Shown: positions 49,176 through 57,753 of the stretch, in pieces
Numbering within the stretch: position 1 is the first letter of the stretch
Layout of the letters: every line of letters starts with the position of its first letter
Origin: Clostridia bacterium
GTDB lineage: Bacteria > Bacillota > Clostridia > Oscillospirales > CAG-272
Reading direction: 5' to 3'
Length of the DNA stretch: 59,647 nucleotides
Assembly: GCA_017463065.1 (NCBI GenBank)
Contig: JAFTPX010000002.1
Span: 1-59,647 of the forward strand
Position numbers and translations under genes: made by a program
Notes under the pieces: model-generated
What the model was told of the DNA's origin: nothing
What the model saw: the letters and a program-made list of their open reading frames with translations, nothing else
Database searches by the model: none

Positions 49176-50105
49176 ATGGCAAATATTACTGCAAAAGACG
49201 TTGCTGCATTGCGCGCAAAGACCGGTATCGGTATGAGGGAGTGCAAGAAGGCACTGGTAGAAGCAAACGGTGACGTAGAAGAAGCAATCAAGATCCTCCG
49301 TAAGAGAGGTGAGCTGAAGGCAGAAGCAAAGGCTGCAACCAGAATTGCGGCAGACGGCATCGTTGACATCATGAAAGAGGGCGACGTTACCGCAATGATC
49401 GAGGTTAACTCTGAAACCGACTTCGTTGCGAAGAACGCTTCCTTCCAGGAGTTTGTTAAGAACCTGCTCAAGACCATCATCGCAAACAAGCCCGCGGACG
49501 TAGACGCTCTGCTGGCATCGGACTACATTGACGGTTCCGCAACCGTTGACGCGAAGCTGAAGGAAATGATTTTCGTCATCGGCGAAAAGATCAGCATCCG
49601 TCGTTTCGTTATTGCTGAGGGTCTGACCAGCACCTATATTCACGGAACCGGTACCATTGGTGTTATCGTTTCCTTTGATGCTGATGAGGCTATTGCCGCT
49701 AAGGACGAGTTCGCCGCATTCGCGAAGAACATCGCTCTGCAGGTTGGCGCATACCCCACTCCTTATTTGAACAAGGAGTCCGTTCCCACTTCCGTTATTG
49801 AAGAGGAAAAGGCAATTTTGATGGCGCAGATTGCAAACGATCCCGCAAACGCAAAGAAGCCTCCTCAGATCATCGAAAAGATGGTTACGGGTCGTATCAG
49901 CAAGTTCTACGACAACAACTGCCTGCTTGATATGGCATATGTTAAGGATGACGATATGAAGGTTGGTCAGTATGTTGACGCTACCGCGAAGGAGCTGGGC
50001 GGCAATATTACCGTAACCGGATTCTATCGCTTTGAAAAGGGCGAGGGCATCCAGAAGAGAGAAGAGAACTTTGCGGATGAAATCGCAAAGCTGACGGGTA
50101 ACTAA
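49176..50105 (+). CDS. tsf: Translation elongation factor Ts
   Basis: 309-residue nucleotide exchange factor for EF-Tu. N-terminal UBA-like domain 'AKDVAALRAKTGIGMRECKK', then the conserved 'VNSETDFVAKNASFQEFVKN' that contacts EF-Tu. 40 bases after rpsB. A hairpin with weak T content follows. Confidence 0.98.
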   Translation: MANITAKDVAALRAKTGIGMRECKKALVEANGDVEEAIKILRKRGELKAEAKAATRIAADGIVDIMKEGDVTAMIEVNSETDFVAKNASFQEFVKNLLKTIIANKPADVDALLASDYIDGSATVDAKLKEMIFVIGEKISIRRFVIAEGLTSTYIHGTGTIGVIVSFDADEAIAAKDEFAAFAKNIALQVGAYPTPYLNKESVPTSVIEEEKAILMAQIANDPANAKKPPQIIEKMVTGRISKFYDNNCLLDMAYVKDDDMKVGQYVDATAKELGGNITVTGFYRFEKGEGIQKREENFADEIAKLTGN

Positions 50106-50120
50106 TCCGAATTCTATATC

Positions 50121-50160
50121 TTGTATTTGCACCTCAATCAACTTGTTTGAGGTGCAATAC
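50121..50160 (+). terminator. Hairpin after tsf
   Basis: GTATTTGCACCTCAA pairs with TTGAGGTGCAATAC (to 50160); the following ATATTTAT is only modestly T-rich, so termination may be partial. Confidence 0.6.
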
Positions 50161-50211
50161 ATATTTATAGAGTATTTTGGGGATCAACTCCGAGGAGTGA
50201 AAAGAAATTAA

Positions 50212-51069
50212 ATGTATAAGATTTTAAAAAAAGAAGAATTAAACCCAACGGTTACCCTCATGGAAATCGAGGCACCCTTTGTAGCGGCAAAAGCAGAGCC
50301 GGGACAGTTCATTATTCTTCGTGTGGACGAGGAGGGGGAACGAATTCCTCTGACCATTGCGGGGTATGACAGAGTCAAAGGAACCATTACAATCATCTTT
50401 CAGGTCGTGGGGGCAACTACGGCGAAACTGAATCAAAAAGCGGAAGGAGAAGCAATCTCCGATTTTGTCGGACCGCTGGGCAAGAAAACGAAGGTGGAGA
50501 ATCTTCACAAGGTTTGCATTGTGGGCGGCGGCGTAGGATGCGCTATCGCGCTTCCCATTGCTAAGAAATTGCATGAGCTTGGCTGTGAGGTCACCTCGGT
50601 AATCGGTTTCCGCTCCAAGGATCTTCTGATTCTTGAGGAGGAATTTCAAGCGGCATCGGCTCGCCTGATCGTTATGACCGACGATGGGTCTTACGGAAAG
50701 CAAGGGAACGTTTGTATGCCGTTGCGGGAGCTGTTTGCTGCAGGAGAGACCTTCGACGAGGTTATTACCATCGGGCCTCTGATTATGATGAAATTTGTGG
50801 TGGAGACGGTACGTCCTACTGGAATTCCTTGTACCGTTTCTATGAATCCCATTATGATTGACGGAACGGGAATGTGCGGCGGATGCCGTCTGACCTTGTG
50901 CCGCGACGGAAAGCGCGTGACAGAATTTGCTTGCGTGGACGGTCCCGATTTTAACGGATATGAAGTGGATTTTGACGAGGCAATGTCTCGGGGAAGTATA
51001 TATCGTGAGTTTGAGCGACATGCTTACGAGGAAGCTTGTAATCTCTTTGCGGAGAAGGAGGAGAAATGA
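50212..51069 (+). CDS. NfnA-type FAD/NAD-binding ferredoxin:NADP oxidoreductase subunit
   Basis: 285-residue ferredoxin-NADP reductase-like subunit: N-terminal FAD barrel ('GQFIILRVDEEGERIPLTIA'), Rossmann NAD-binding motif ('VCIVGGGVGCAIALPIAKKL') and a C-terminal [2Fe-2S] site ('MCGGCRLTLC' plus 'FACVDGP'). With the next gene it forms either NfnAB, the electron-bifurcating NADH-dependent ferredoxin:NADP+ oxidoreductase, or the related sulfide dehydrogenase SudBA. It overlaps the next gene by four bases. Bifurcation is inferred from the family, not shown. Confidence 0.88.
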   Translation: MYKILKKEELNPTVTLMEIEAPFVAAKAEPGQFIILRVDEEGERIPLTIAGYDRVKGTITIIFQVVGATTAKLNQKAEGEAISDFVGPLGKKTKVENLHKVCIVGGGVGCAIALPIAKKLHELGCEVTSVIGFRSKDLLILEEEFQAASARLIVMTDDGSYGKQGNVCMPLRELFAAGETFDEVITIGPLIMMKFVVETVRPTGIPCTVSMNPIMIDGTGMCGGCRLTLCRDGKRVTEFACVDGPDFNGYEVDFDEAMSRGSIYREFERHAYEEACNLFAEKEEK

Positions 51070-52490
51070 CAATGCCAAACATGAGCATGAAAAAGAACCC
51101 AATGCCTTCTCAGGAGCCCTTTGTCCGTGCCCGTAATTTTGACGAGGTTGCCACGGGATATGACGAGGCGACTGCCATCGACGAGGCGCTTCGTTGCTTA
51201 AATTGTAAGAATATGCCGTGCGTGGCGGGCTGTCCCGTTAACGTACATATCCCCGAATTTATCGCGAAGATTAAGGAAGTGGACTTTGAGGGTGCGTATC
51301 AGATCATCAGTCAAAGCTCCAGCTTGCCTGCCGTTTGCGGACGAGTATGTCCTCAGGAGACCCAGTGCGAGAGCCGATGTGTCAGAGGAATCAAGGGAGA
51401 GTCGGTTGGAATCGGACGTCTGGAACGATTCGTAGCGGACTGGCATAACGCCCATTCTACCGAATTGCCCGTTACAGAGCCATCGAACGGTCATAAGGTT
51501 GCCGTAGTGGGTGCGGGCCCTTCTGGCTTGACTTGTGCTGGGGATCTTGCCAAAAAGGGCTATCAGGTTACCGTTTTTGAGGCACTTCACGCTGCGGGCG
51601 GTGTGCTGGTTTACGGAATCCCAGAGTTTCGTCTCCCCAAGTCTATCGTTCAAAAAGAGGTGGATCATCTGATTGCCATGGGTGTGGAAATCAAAACCAA
51701 CATGGTAATCGGTAAGACCTTGACGGTGGACGAGCTGTTTGAGAAGGGGTACGAGGCGGTATTTATCGGATCGGGAGCGGGACTGCCCAACTTTATGGGA
51801 ATCCCGGGAGAATCCTATAAGGGTGTTTATTCGGCAAATGAATTTTTGACTCGCTCTAATTTGATGAAGGCATACCGTGAGAATCCCATAACGCCAATCA
51901 TGAAGGGCGGAAAGGTTGCCGTCGTGGGTGGCGGAAACGTTGCCATGGATGCGGCAAGAACCGCACTTCGCTTGGGTGCGGAAAAGGTATATATCGTATA
52001 CCGTCGTTCCATGGAGGAATTGCCTGCCCGTCGAGAAGAGGTGGAGCATGCGATCGAAGAAGGAATTGATTTCAAGCTTTTGACCAATCCCGTTGAAATC
52101 TTCGGTTATGAGAATCCAGATGATAAGAGAGATCCGAAAAACGGCTTCGTTACGGGAATTCAATGTATTCAAATGGAACTTGGCGAGCCTGATGAGCGCG
52201 GTCGCCGCCGTCCCGTTCCCGTAGAGGGAAGTGAATTCCTTTTAGAGGTGGATACGGTCATTATGTCGATCGGAACCTCTCCCAATCCTTTGATCAAAAT
52301 GACGACGGATGGACTGGAGGTCAACCGCCGCGGTGGAATCATTGTAGAGGAATTCACAGGCGCAACTACCCGAGAGGGCGTGTTTGCGGGCGGAGATGCG
52401 GTAACAGGTGCCGCTACCGTGATTTCGGCAATGGGAGCGGGCAAGATTGCAGCCAAAGCCATTGACGAGTATATTTCAGCAAAGAAATAA
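51066..52490 (+). CDS. NfnB / glutamate-synthase-small-subunit-like flavoprotein
   Basis: 474-residue flavoprotein: N-terminal cysteine clusters for two [4Fe-4S] centres ('CLNCKNMPCVAGCPV' and 'CGRVCPQETQCESRCVRG'), FAD motif 'VAVVGAGPSGLTCAGDLAKK', NAD(P) motif 'VAVVGGGNVAMDAARTALRL' and C-terminal 'GVFAGGDAVTGAATVISAMG'. Partner of the upstream gene. Stand-alone GltD-like proteins share this fold, but pairing with the NfnA-type subunit favours the Nfn assignment. The exact start (51066 or 51072) is uncertain; GGAGGAG precedes both. Confidence 0.9.
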   Translation: MTMPNMSMKKNPMPSQEPFVRARNFDEVATGYDEATAIDEALRCLNCKNMPCVAGCPVNVHIPEFIAKIKEVDFEGAYQIISQSSSLPAVCGRVCPQETQCESRCVRGIKGESVGIGRLERFVADWHNAHSTELPVTEPSNGHKVAVVGAGPSGLTCAGDLAKKGYQVTVFEALHAAGGVLVYGIPEFRLPKSIVQKEVDHLIAMGVEIKTNMVIGKTLTVDELFEKGYEAVFIGSGAGLPNFMGIPGESYKGVYSANEFLTRSNLMKAYRENPITPIMKGGKVAVVGGGNVAMDAARTALRLGAEKVYIVYRRSMEELPARREEVEHAIEEGIDFKLLTNPVEIFGYENPDDKRDPKNGFVTGIQCIQMELGEPDERGRRRPVPVEGSEFLLEVDTVIMSIGTSPNPLIKMTTDGLEVNRRGGIIVEEFTGATTREGVFAGGDAVTGAATVISAMGAGKIAAKAIDEYISAKK

Positions 52491-52493
52491 TAA

Positions 52494-52535
52494 AAAACTC
52501 CTTTCTGACCGATGGTCGGAAAGGAGTTTTGTTGT
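52494..52535. terminator. Bidirectional terminator nfnB / DUF1846
   Basis: AAAACTCCTTTC pairs with GGAAAGGAGTTTT, with inner GACC/GGTC, and T-rich flank on both strands. Ends at the stop of the convergent gene. Confidence 0.9.
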
Positions 52536-54019
52536 TATTTGTGATAAAATTTCTTGGATTCGTAGACAGGCTCGTAAGTCAGATCAATGCCGAGCTTGCG
52601 GTAAATGGTCTTGTCCACGTTGGAGACACTGACGCTCACGTGAGCCTGACAGCCCTTCAGCTTGTGAAGCTGCTCCATTGCCAAAGCTGCCATGGGATTG
52701 GTGGTTGCCGAGATTGCCAGTGCGATTAAAATCTCATCGGCGTGCAGACGGGGGTTTTGATTGCCGAGATTTTCAATCTTTAATTTCTGCAAGGGCTCAA
52801 TGACCACGGGCGGAAGCAACAAAAATTCGGGGTTGATGCCGCCCAAATGCTTCAGCGCATTCATCAATACGGCGGCTGAGGGACCCATTAGGTTGGAGGT
52901 CTTTCCCGTTACAACGGTTCCGTCTGGTAACTCAATGGCTGCCGCGGCTTCTCCTGTTTCCTCTGCCTTTGCCAACGCGTATTTGACTACTTGACGGAAA
53001 TTGACGTCTACGCCGACTTGGTTCATGATCAGCTCTGCCTGATAGACCTCATTGGCATCCGCCAGACCGTTTCGCTTGCGGTTCAGGGTATCGTAATACC
53101 GTCTGACGATCTCCATTTTGGAGGCTTTAAAGACCACGTCGTTGTCGGTGATGCAGTATCCCGCCATATTGACACCCATATCCGTGGGGGATTTATAGGG
53201 GCATTCTCCGTAGATCTTCTCAAAGATCGCTTTCAAAACGGGGAAAATTTCAATGTCACGGTTATAATTGACGGTGGTAATACCCGTAGCTTCCAGATGG
53301 AAGGGGTCGATCATGTTAACGTCGTTCAGATCTACGGTCGCCGCCTCATACGCCATATTGACAGGGTGTTTCAGGGGAAGATTCCAAACGGGGAAGGTTT
53401 CAAATTTTGCGTACCCCGCTTTGATGCCCCTCAGATGATCGTGATATAGCTGAGAGAGACATACCGCCATCTTACCGCTACCGGGACCGGGGGCGGTGAC
53501 CACCACCAAGGATTTGGTTGTCTCAATATAATCGTTTTTTCCGTAGCCGTCCTCGCTGACGATTTTGCGTACGTTGGTGGGATAGCCTGCGATGTGATAG
53601 TGCCTGTAAACCTTGATGCCCAGATTTTCCAGACGCTTGATAAAGGTATCAACCGCAGATTGGTGCATATACTGAGTAATGACAACGCCCCCCACGTCAA
53701 TGCCGATCTCCCCAAAGGTATCGATCAGACGAAGGGCATCCATATCATAGGTGATACCCAGATCACCGCGCATCTTGTTTTGCTCAATGGCGGTGGCGGA
53801 TACGACGATGATGACTTCGGCATCTTCCTTCATGCTCAGTAACATTCGAATCTTACTGTCAGGCTGAAATCCGGGGAGAACACGGGAGGCGTGATAGTCG
53901 TCAAACAGCTTGCCGCCGAACTCCAAATACAGCTTGCCGCCAAAGCTGGAGATTCTTTCTTGAATTTTTTGAGATTGCAACTGAATATATTTGTTATTGT
54001 CAAAACCGATTTTATTCAT
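52535..54019 (-). CDS. DUF1846 (UPF0371) family protein
   Basis: 494 residues, the standard length of DUF1846. Recognisable by 'FDNNKYIQLQSQKIQERISS', 'KLYLEFGGKLFDDYHASRVL', 'VVVTAPGPGSGKMAVCLSQL' (P-loop-like) and 'KSPTDMGVNMAGYCITDNDV'. Crystal structures of family members exist but the function is unassigned; a nucleotide-related activity has been suggested from the fold. The ATG at 54019 has GAGGA upstream; the frame is open to 54100. Monocistronic. Confidence 0.93.
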   Translation of the reverse strand: MNKIGFDNNKYIQLQSQKIQERISSFGGKLYLEFGGKLFDDYHASRVLPGFQPDSKIRMLLSMKEDAEVIIVVSATAIEQNKMRGDLGITYDMDALRLIDTFGEIGIDVGGVVITQYMHQSAVDTFIKRLENLGIKVYRHYHIAGYPTNVRKIVSEDGYGKNDYIETTKSLVVVTAPGPGSGKMAVCLSQLYHDHLRGIKAGYAKFETFPVWNLPLKHPVNMAYEAATVDLNDVNMIDPFHLEATGITTVNYNRDIEIFPVLKAIFEKIYGECPYKSPTDMGVNMAGYCITDNDVVFKASKMEIVRRYYDTLNRKRNGLADANEVYQAELIMNQVGVDVNFRQVVKYALAKAEETGEAAAAIELPDGTVVTGKTSNLMGPSAAVLMNALKHLGGINPEFLLLPPVVIEPLQKLKIENLGNQNPRLHADEILIALAISATTNPMAALAMEQLHKLKGCQAHVSVSVSNVDKTIYRKLGIDLTYEPVYESKKFYHK

Positions 54020-54059
54020 ACTATCCTCACTAAAAACAATATCACTGTATATATTATAT

Positions 54060-54088
54060 ATTTTAATACATTTTTGCGTTTTTTTCAA
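54060..54088 (-). promoter_or_regulatory. Promoter of the DUF1846 gene
   Basis: Minus strand TTGAAA (54088-54083), 17-base spacer, TAAAAT (54065-54060). Confidence 0.65.
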
Positions 54089-54140
54089 GTGGTTAAGCAA
54101 AATATATTTTTATTTTTTGAATTTGAGCTTCTATCATTTA

Positions 54141-54169
54141 TTGTCAAAAAATGTTTTTCCACATATACT
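54141..54169 (+). promoter_or_regulatory. Promoter of the cysteine-rich protein gene
   Basis: TTGTCA (54141-54146), 17-base spacer, TATACT (54164-54169), followed by the palindrome GAAGCAATTGCTTC in the leader. Confidence 0.7.
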
Positions 54170-54223
54170 GATAGAGAAAGGAAGCAATTGCTTCTATCAC
54201 AATTTTAGGAGGAAAATGATCCT

Positions 54224-55072
54224 ATGTCAGATAACAGATTTTCTTGTGTCAATTCTGATAAAAATTCGGCAAGATCGGAAATGGTTTGCATTGAGACCAA
54301 CCGCATTCTGGACTCCTGCCGAGACAGAGATTGCTTTGAGGATGTAAAGGTATTGCTGACCGATTTCGGGAACGATATTCTGGAGCATACCACAAATATC
54401 CGCGCCAAAAGCGCTTGTATTTCTTGGACATACATTGGTATTGATCCGGTAAGATTTAACAGAGGATTTTATTCTGTTACCATCAAGTTCTATGTGAAGA
54501 TCGTATTTGAGGCTTGCCTGTGCGGCGGTCGGAGTCAGGAATTTGAAGGCGTAGCCGTGCTGGAAAAGAAGGTTATTCTGTACGGAAGCGAAAGCAACGT
54601 CAGCATCTTCAAGAGCAGTCCCGACACCTCGGATTATTGCGCGGTTCCCGAGCCCTGCTGCTCCACCAAAAACGTTCCCATCGCCATCGTGGAGGTGGTG
54701 GATCCCATTATTCTCAACGCCAAGGTGCATGAGGCAGAGGATCCCTGCTGCTGCTGTTGTTGTTGTTGTTCGGGGGATATTCCCGACGGTGTTTCTTCAC
54801 GCTTGAACGGTATCCTGAACGATAGCGACGGACGATATCTGACCGTCTCTCTCGGCTTGTTCTCGGTGGTCAGAATCGTGCGTCCCGCACAGTATCTGAT
54901 CCAAGCTACCGAGTATTGCGTGCCCGATAAGGAATGTGTGTCCACAGAGGATGACAATCCTTGCACCGTGTTCCGTAGCATGGCATTTCCCACGTCGGAA
55001 TTTTGCCCGCCCAGTTATACTTCTCCCAGAGGAGATCATAATAACGGCGGCAAATGCGGTTGCGGCAGTTGA
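54224..55072 (+). CDS. Cysteine-rich protein with eight consecutive cysteines
   Basis: 282-residue protein of a conserved clostridial type I recognise by pattern but cannot name: 'ETNRILDSCRDRDCFEDVKV', 'GIDPVRFNRGFYSVTIKFYV' and 'VAVLEKKVILYGSESNVSIF'. It has about two dozen Cys, including a run of eight (codons 54746-54769, TGC then TGT triplets) and a C-terminal 'GGKCGCGS'. No signal peptide. The composition recalls spore coat or metal-rich surface proteins, but this is inference. AGGAGG lies 11 bases before the ATG. Terminated at 55086-55117. Confidence 0.75.
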   Translation: MSDNRFSCVNSDKNSARSEMVCIETNRILDSCRDRDCFEDVKVLLTDFGNDILEHTTNIRAKSACISWTYIGIDPVRFNRGFYSVTIKFYVKIVFEACLCGGRSQEFEGVAVLEKKVILYGSESNVSIFKSSPDTSDYCAVPEPCCSTKNVPIAIVEVVDPIILNAKVHEAEDPCCCCCCCCSGDIPDGVSSRLNGILNDSDGRYLTVSLGLFSVVRIVRPAQYLIQATEYCVPDKECVSTEDDNPCTVFRSMAFPTSEFCPPSYTSPRGDHNNGGKCGCGS

Positions 55073-55085
55073 TCGATCAAATAAC

Positions 55086-55117
55086 AAAAAGGGTGTTGCT
55101 TAAGCAACACCCTTTAG
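55086..55117. terminator. Bidirectional terminator, near-perfect palindrome
   Basis: AAAGGGTGTTGCTTAA pairs with TTAAGCAACACCCTTT (55088-55115), with A-rich and T-rich flanks, between convergent genes. Confidence 0.92.
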
Positions 55118-55123
55118 CTTTGT

Positions 55124-55918
55124 TCAAAACACTTCCAGCGATTTGTTGAGAAAGGCTTGGGTCAGCTTCGATTTCGGATTTTCGAAAATATCAGTGGGAG
55201 TGCCTTGCTCCTCAATAACACCGTTTGCCATAAAAATGACCTCGTCCGATACGTTTTTCGCGAATTCCATCTCGTGAGTGACCACGATCATAGTACAATC
55301 GGAGGACTTCAGATCACGGATGACGCGCAGAACCTCTCCCGTCAATTCGGGGTCAAGCGCACTGGTTGGCTCGTCAAAGCAGAGCACGTCTGGGGAGAGC
55401 GCCAAAGCGCGGGCGATCGCCACACGCTGTTGCTGACCGCCCGAAAGCTCGCAAGGATAGGAAAGTGCCTTTGCGGTCAGATCGACCTTTTCCAGCAATG
55501 CCTTCGCCTTTTCGTTGATTGCTTGGGTCTGGTTGGCAAGCTCCTCTTTAGATAATTTTTTTTCCTTCAAACGTAATTTCGGTGCCAGCGTGATGTTCTC
55601 CAATACGTTGTATTGGGGAAAGAGATTGAAGGATTGAAACACCAGTCCGAAATGCAGGCGGTGCTGACGGATTTCAGCCTCTTTTACCGTTTTTTCTTTC
55701 CACGCCTGCGCATCAAAGATGGTTTCTCCGTTGATACGCATGGTTCCCGTGTCGGGCGTTTCCAAAAAATTCAGACAACGGAGCAGGGTGGTTTTTCCGC
55801 TTCCCGAGGAACCGATAATGGAAAGAACCTTTCCTTTTTCCAAGGAAAAATCAATGCCCTTCAAAACCTCGTTTTTTCCAAAGCTTTTCGTAATATTATG
55901 TACTTCAAAAAACTTCAT
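55124..55918 (-). CDS. Polar amino acid ABC transporter ATPase (GlnQ type)
   Basis: 264-residue ATPase: Walker A '[20 protein letters not shown]', Q-loop '[20 protein letters not shown]', signature '[20 protein letters not shown]', Walker B '[20 protein letters not shown]', His-switch '[20 protein letters not shown]'. It forms an importer with the permease (two bases upstream) and binding protein. The substrate is probably a polar amino acid or cystine-type compound. Confidence 0.94.
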   Translation of the reverse strand: MKFFEVHNITKSFGKNEVLKGIDFSLEKGKVLSIIGSSGSGKTTLLRCLNFLETPDTGTMRINGETIFDAQAWKEKTVKEAEIRQHRLHFGLVFQSFNLFPQYNVLENITLAPKLRLKEKKLSKEELANQTQAINEKAKALLEKVDLTAKALSYPCELSGGQQQRVAIARALALSPDVLCFDEPTSALDPELTGEVLRVIRDLKSSDCTMIVVTHEMEFAKNVSDEVIFMANGVIEEQGTPTDIFENPKSKLTQAFLNKSLEVF

Positions 55919-55920
55919 GT

Positions 55921-56610
55921 TTACACCTTAAAATAACTGAGTTTTTTCTCGAATTTTCCGAGCAGAACGGTCAAAAGACCGTTGATCAGAAGATAGAACA
56001 CGCCTGCGTAGAAAATGGGCCATAGGATTGCCTTGGTATTGACAATACCTTGGGCGACGGTAAACAGATCCAGACGGATGACGACGCTTGCCAAAGCCGT
56101 ATCCTTGACCAAAGTAATGATTTCATTGGACATGGGGGCGATGATTCGCTTCACAACCTGCAGAAAGATGACCTTAAAAAAGGTTTGGGATTTGGTCATG
56201 CCGAGCACGCTTGCGGCTTCGTACTGACCGACGGGAATACTCTGAATTCCTCCGCGATAGATCTCTGAGAAATAGCAAGCGTAGTTAATGGTAAAAGCAA
56301 CACAAACCATGAGTAAGTGCTGCCATACCTCCCGCACGACGAAGGGAAGATCGATTCCAAAGCTTTTTGACAGGGAAGCGGCAACAAGACCCGGTCCCAA
56401 GTCGAAAAAGATGATCTGCAACATCAGAGGCGTACCTCTGATAATCCACACGAACGCTCGTGTGATCATACTGATCGGCTTGATTTTGGACTTGGAGCCA
56501 AAGGCGATCAGAAGACCGAGCGGAAGTGCGGTTATCAGAGTTACGCCAAAGATTAAACAAGTATATAACAGACCTTCCAGCAGTTCAAGAGTAACGTTAA
56601 GAAAAAGCAT
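55921..56610 (-). CDS. Polar amino acid ABC transporter permease
   Basis: 229-residue His/Glu/Gln/Arg-family permease with five helices. '[19 protein letters not shown]' and the EAA loop '[20 protein letters not shown]' are typical. Lies 25 bases after the binding-protein gene and two before the ATPase gene. Confidence 0.94.
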   Translation of the reverse strand: MLFLNVTLELLEGLLYTCLIFGVTLITALPLGLLIAFGSKSKIKPISMITRAFVWIIRGTPLMLQIIFFDLGPGLVAASLSKSFGIDLPFVVREVWQHLLMVCVAFTINYACYFSEIYRGGIQSIPVGQYEAASVLGMTKSQTFFKVIFLQVVKRIIAPMSNEIITLVKDTALASVVIRLDLFTVAQGIVNTKAILWPIFYAGVFYLLINGLLTVLLGKFEKKLSYFKV

Positions 56611-56635
56611 GTTGATCCGTTTCTTTCAGATGCTC

Positions 56636-57481
56636 TTATTTTTCGTTAGCAATAACGACACAGGACTCACCTGCAGAACCTGCCTCAGCACCCACGATGG
56701 CATCGGACATGCTATCCGTGGTGGTGTATTTGTCCTTGTTTTCTATGCGGATGACCGCAACCTGCTTGTTGTTCAGGTAGGGAATGGAGATTTCCATATT
56801 GGCAAGTCTTTCCTCGGTAATGGTCATACCGTTCCAGATGCAGTCAATGCTCTTACTGTTCAGCAAAGCTTCCTTTGCGTCCCATTCGATCTCTTGGAAC
56901 TCAACGTTCAGATCGAGCTTTTGGGCAACAGCCTTTGCCAGTTCAATGTCAAAGCCGATCAGGACACCGTTATCATCCTTGTATGCGATAGGAGCGAACA
57001 GGGTGTAACCAACGATAAACTTATCCTGTGCAACGATGTAGTTCCAGTCTGCCTGTTCTGCCTCGGTGAGGGGAGCGATGGTTGCGTTTTTATCGATGCA
57101 AAGCTCGGATGCAATGCCGTACTTCGTTGCCAGCTCCTCAACAGTTCCTGCCTTTGCAAGGTCGATCAGCGCTTCGTTGATCTTCTTCGCCAGACCGCTG
57201 CCCTTTCTTGCCGCGATACCGTATTGCTCTGTGGAGAGATCGAGGTTTTCAACAATCATCAAGGAGCCCGAGTAATCGGTATCCTGACTCATATAGTAGC
57301 CGGCCATGATGCTGTCCATTACGCCAACGTCAATGGACTTGGACTTCAGCTGAAGCAGAACGTCCATCTGACCGGACAGAGCACGGTATTCTTTACCGAA
57401 CTGCAGTTCTTCCTTACCACAGGAAGCCAGAGCGAACAGACACATGATCAGCGCCAGTGTCAAACAAAGAATTTTTTTCAT
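56636..57481 (-). CDS. Amino acid ABC transporter substrate-binding lipoprotein
   Basis: 281-residue family 3 solute-binding protein. Lipoprotein signal 'LTLALIMCLFALASCGKEE' with Cys20 as lipidation site. The order of the two lobes is unusual to my reading: 'YRALSGQMDVLLQLKSKSID' and 'LDLSTEQYGIAARKGSGLAK' come before 'GYTLFAPIAYKDDNGVLIGF', 'DIELAKAVAQKLDLNVEFQE' and 'TITEERLANMEISIPYLNNK', which normally start this domain. This suggests a circularly permuted arrangement or loss and rearrangement, while the frame is intact. Promoter at 57563-57591. Confidence 0.9.
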   Translation of the reverse strand: MKKILCLTLALIMCLFALASCGKEELQFGKEYRALSGQMDVLLQLKSKSIDVGVMDSIMAGYYMSQDTDYSGSLMIVENLDLSTEQYGIAARKGSGLAKKINEALIDLAKAGTVEELATKYGIASELCIDKNATIAPLTEAEQADWNYIVAQDKFIVGYTLFAPIAYKDDNGVLIGFDIELAKAVAQKLDLNVEFQEIEWDAKEALLNSKSIDCIWNGMTITEERLANMEISIPYLNNKQVAVIRIENKDKYTTTDSMSDAIVGAEAGSAGESCVVIANEK

Positions 57482-57562
57482 GATAATACCTCCCGCCGCA
57501 TTGCGGCATTGTTAGATTGATGCAAAGTGTATTTTAGCACTTTACTTTATTAAAGCATTAAT

Positions 57563-57591
57563 ATATTACCATAGTTTTTTCAAATTGTCAA
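57563..57591 (-). promoter_or_regulatory. Promoter of the amino acid ABC operon
   Basis: Minus strand consensus TTGACA (57591-57586), 17-base spacer, TAATAT (57568-57563), about 80 bases before the binding-protein start. Confidence 0.75.
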
Positions 57592-57693
57592 TACTTTTTT
57601 TAAAATTTTCAATATAAATACAAAAACACAAAAGATTAAGATCAATTGTCGAACAAAATAGACGGATTTTTTTTAAAAAATGCGATTTATGTA

Positions 57694-57722
57694 TTGATTT
57701 TTACCTAAAAATCATGTATAAT
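57694..57722 (+). promoter_or_regulatory. Promoter of the phosphoglucomutase gene
   Basis: TTGATT (57694-57699), 17-base spacer, consensus TATAAT (57717-57722), 31 bases before the ATG. Confidence 0.82.
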
Positions 57723-57753
57723 GTAAATACCAAATAAATTGTGAGGTGCGGAA

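Noticed and set aside
48240-50162. 640-codon minus-strand frame opposite rpsB and tsf
   Set aside because: Overlaps two certain genes and their promoter; the translation is not protein-like.
54746-54769. TGC/TGT triplet run considered as a repeat array or CRISPR fragment
   Set aside because: It is an in-frame Cys run in a well-formed gene; there are no spacers. No CRISPR array was seen anywhere in the window.
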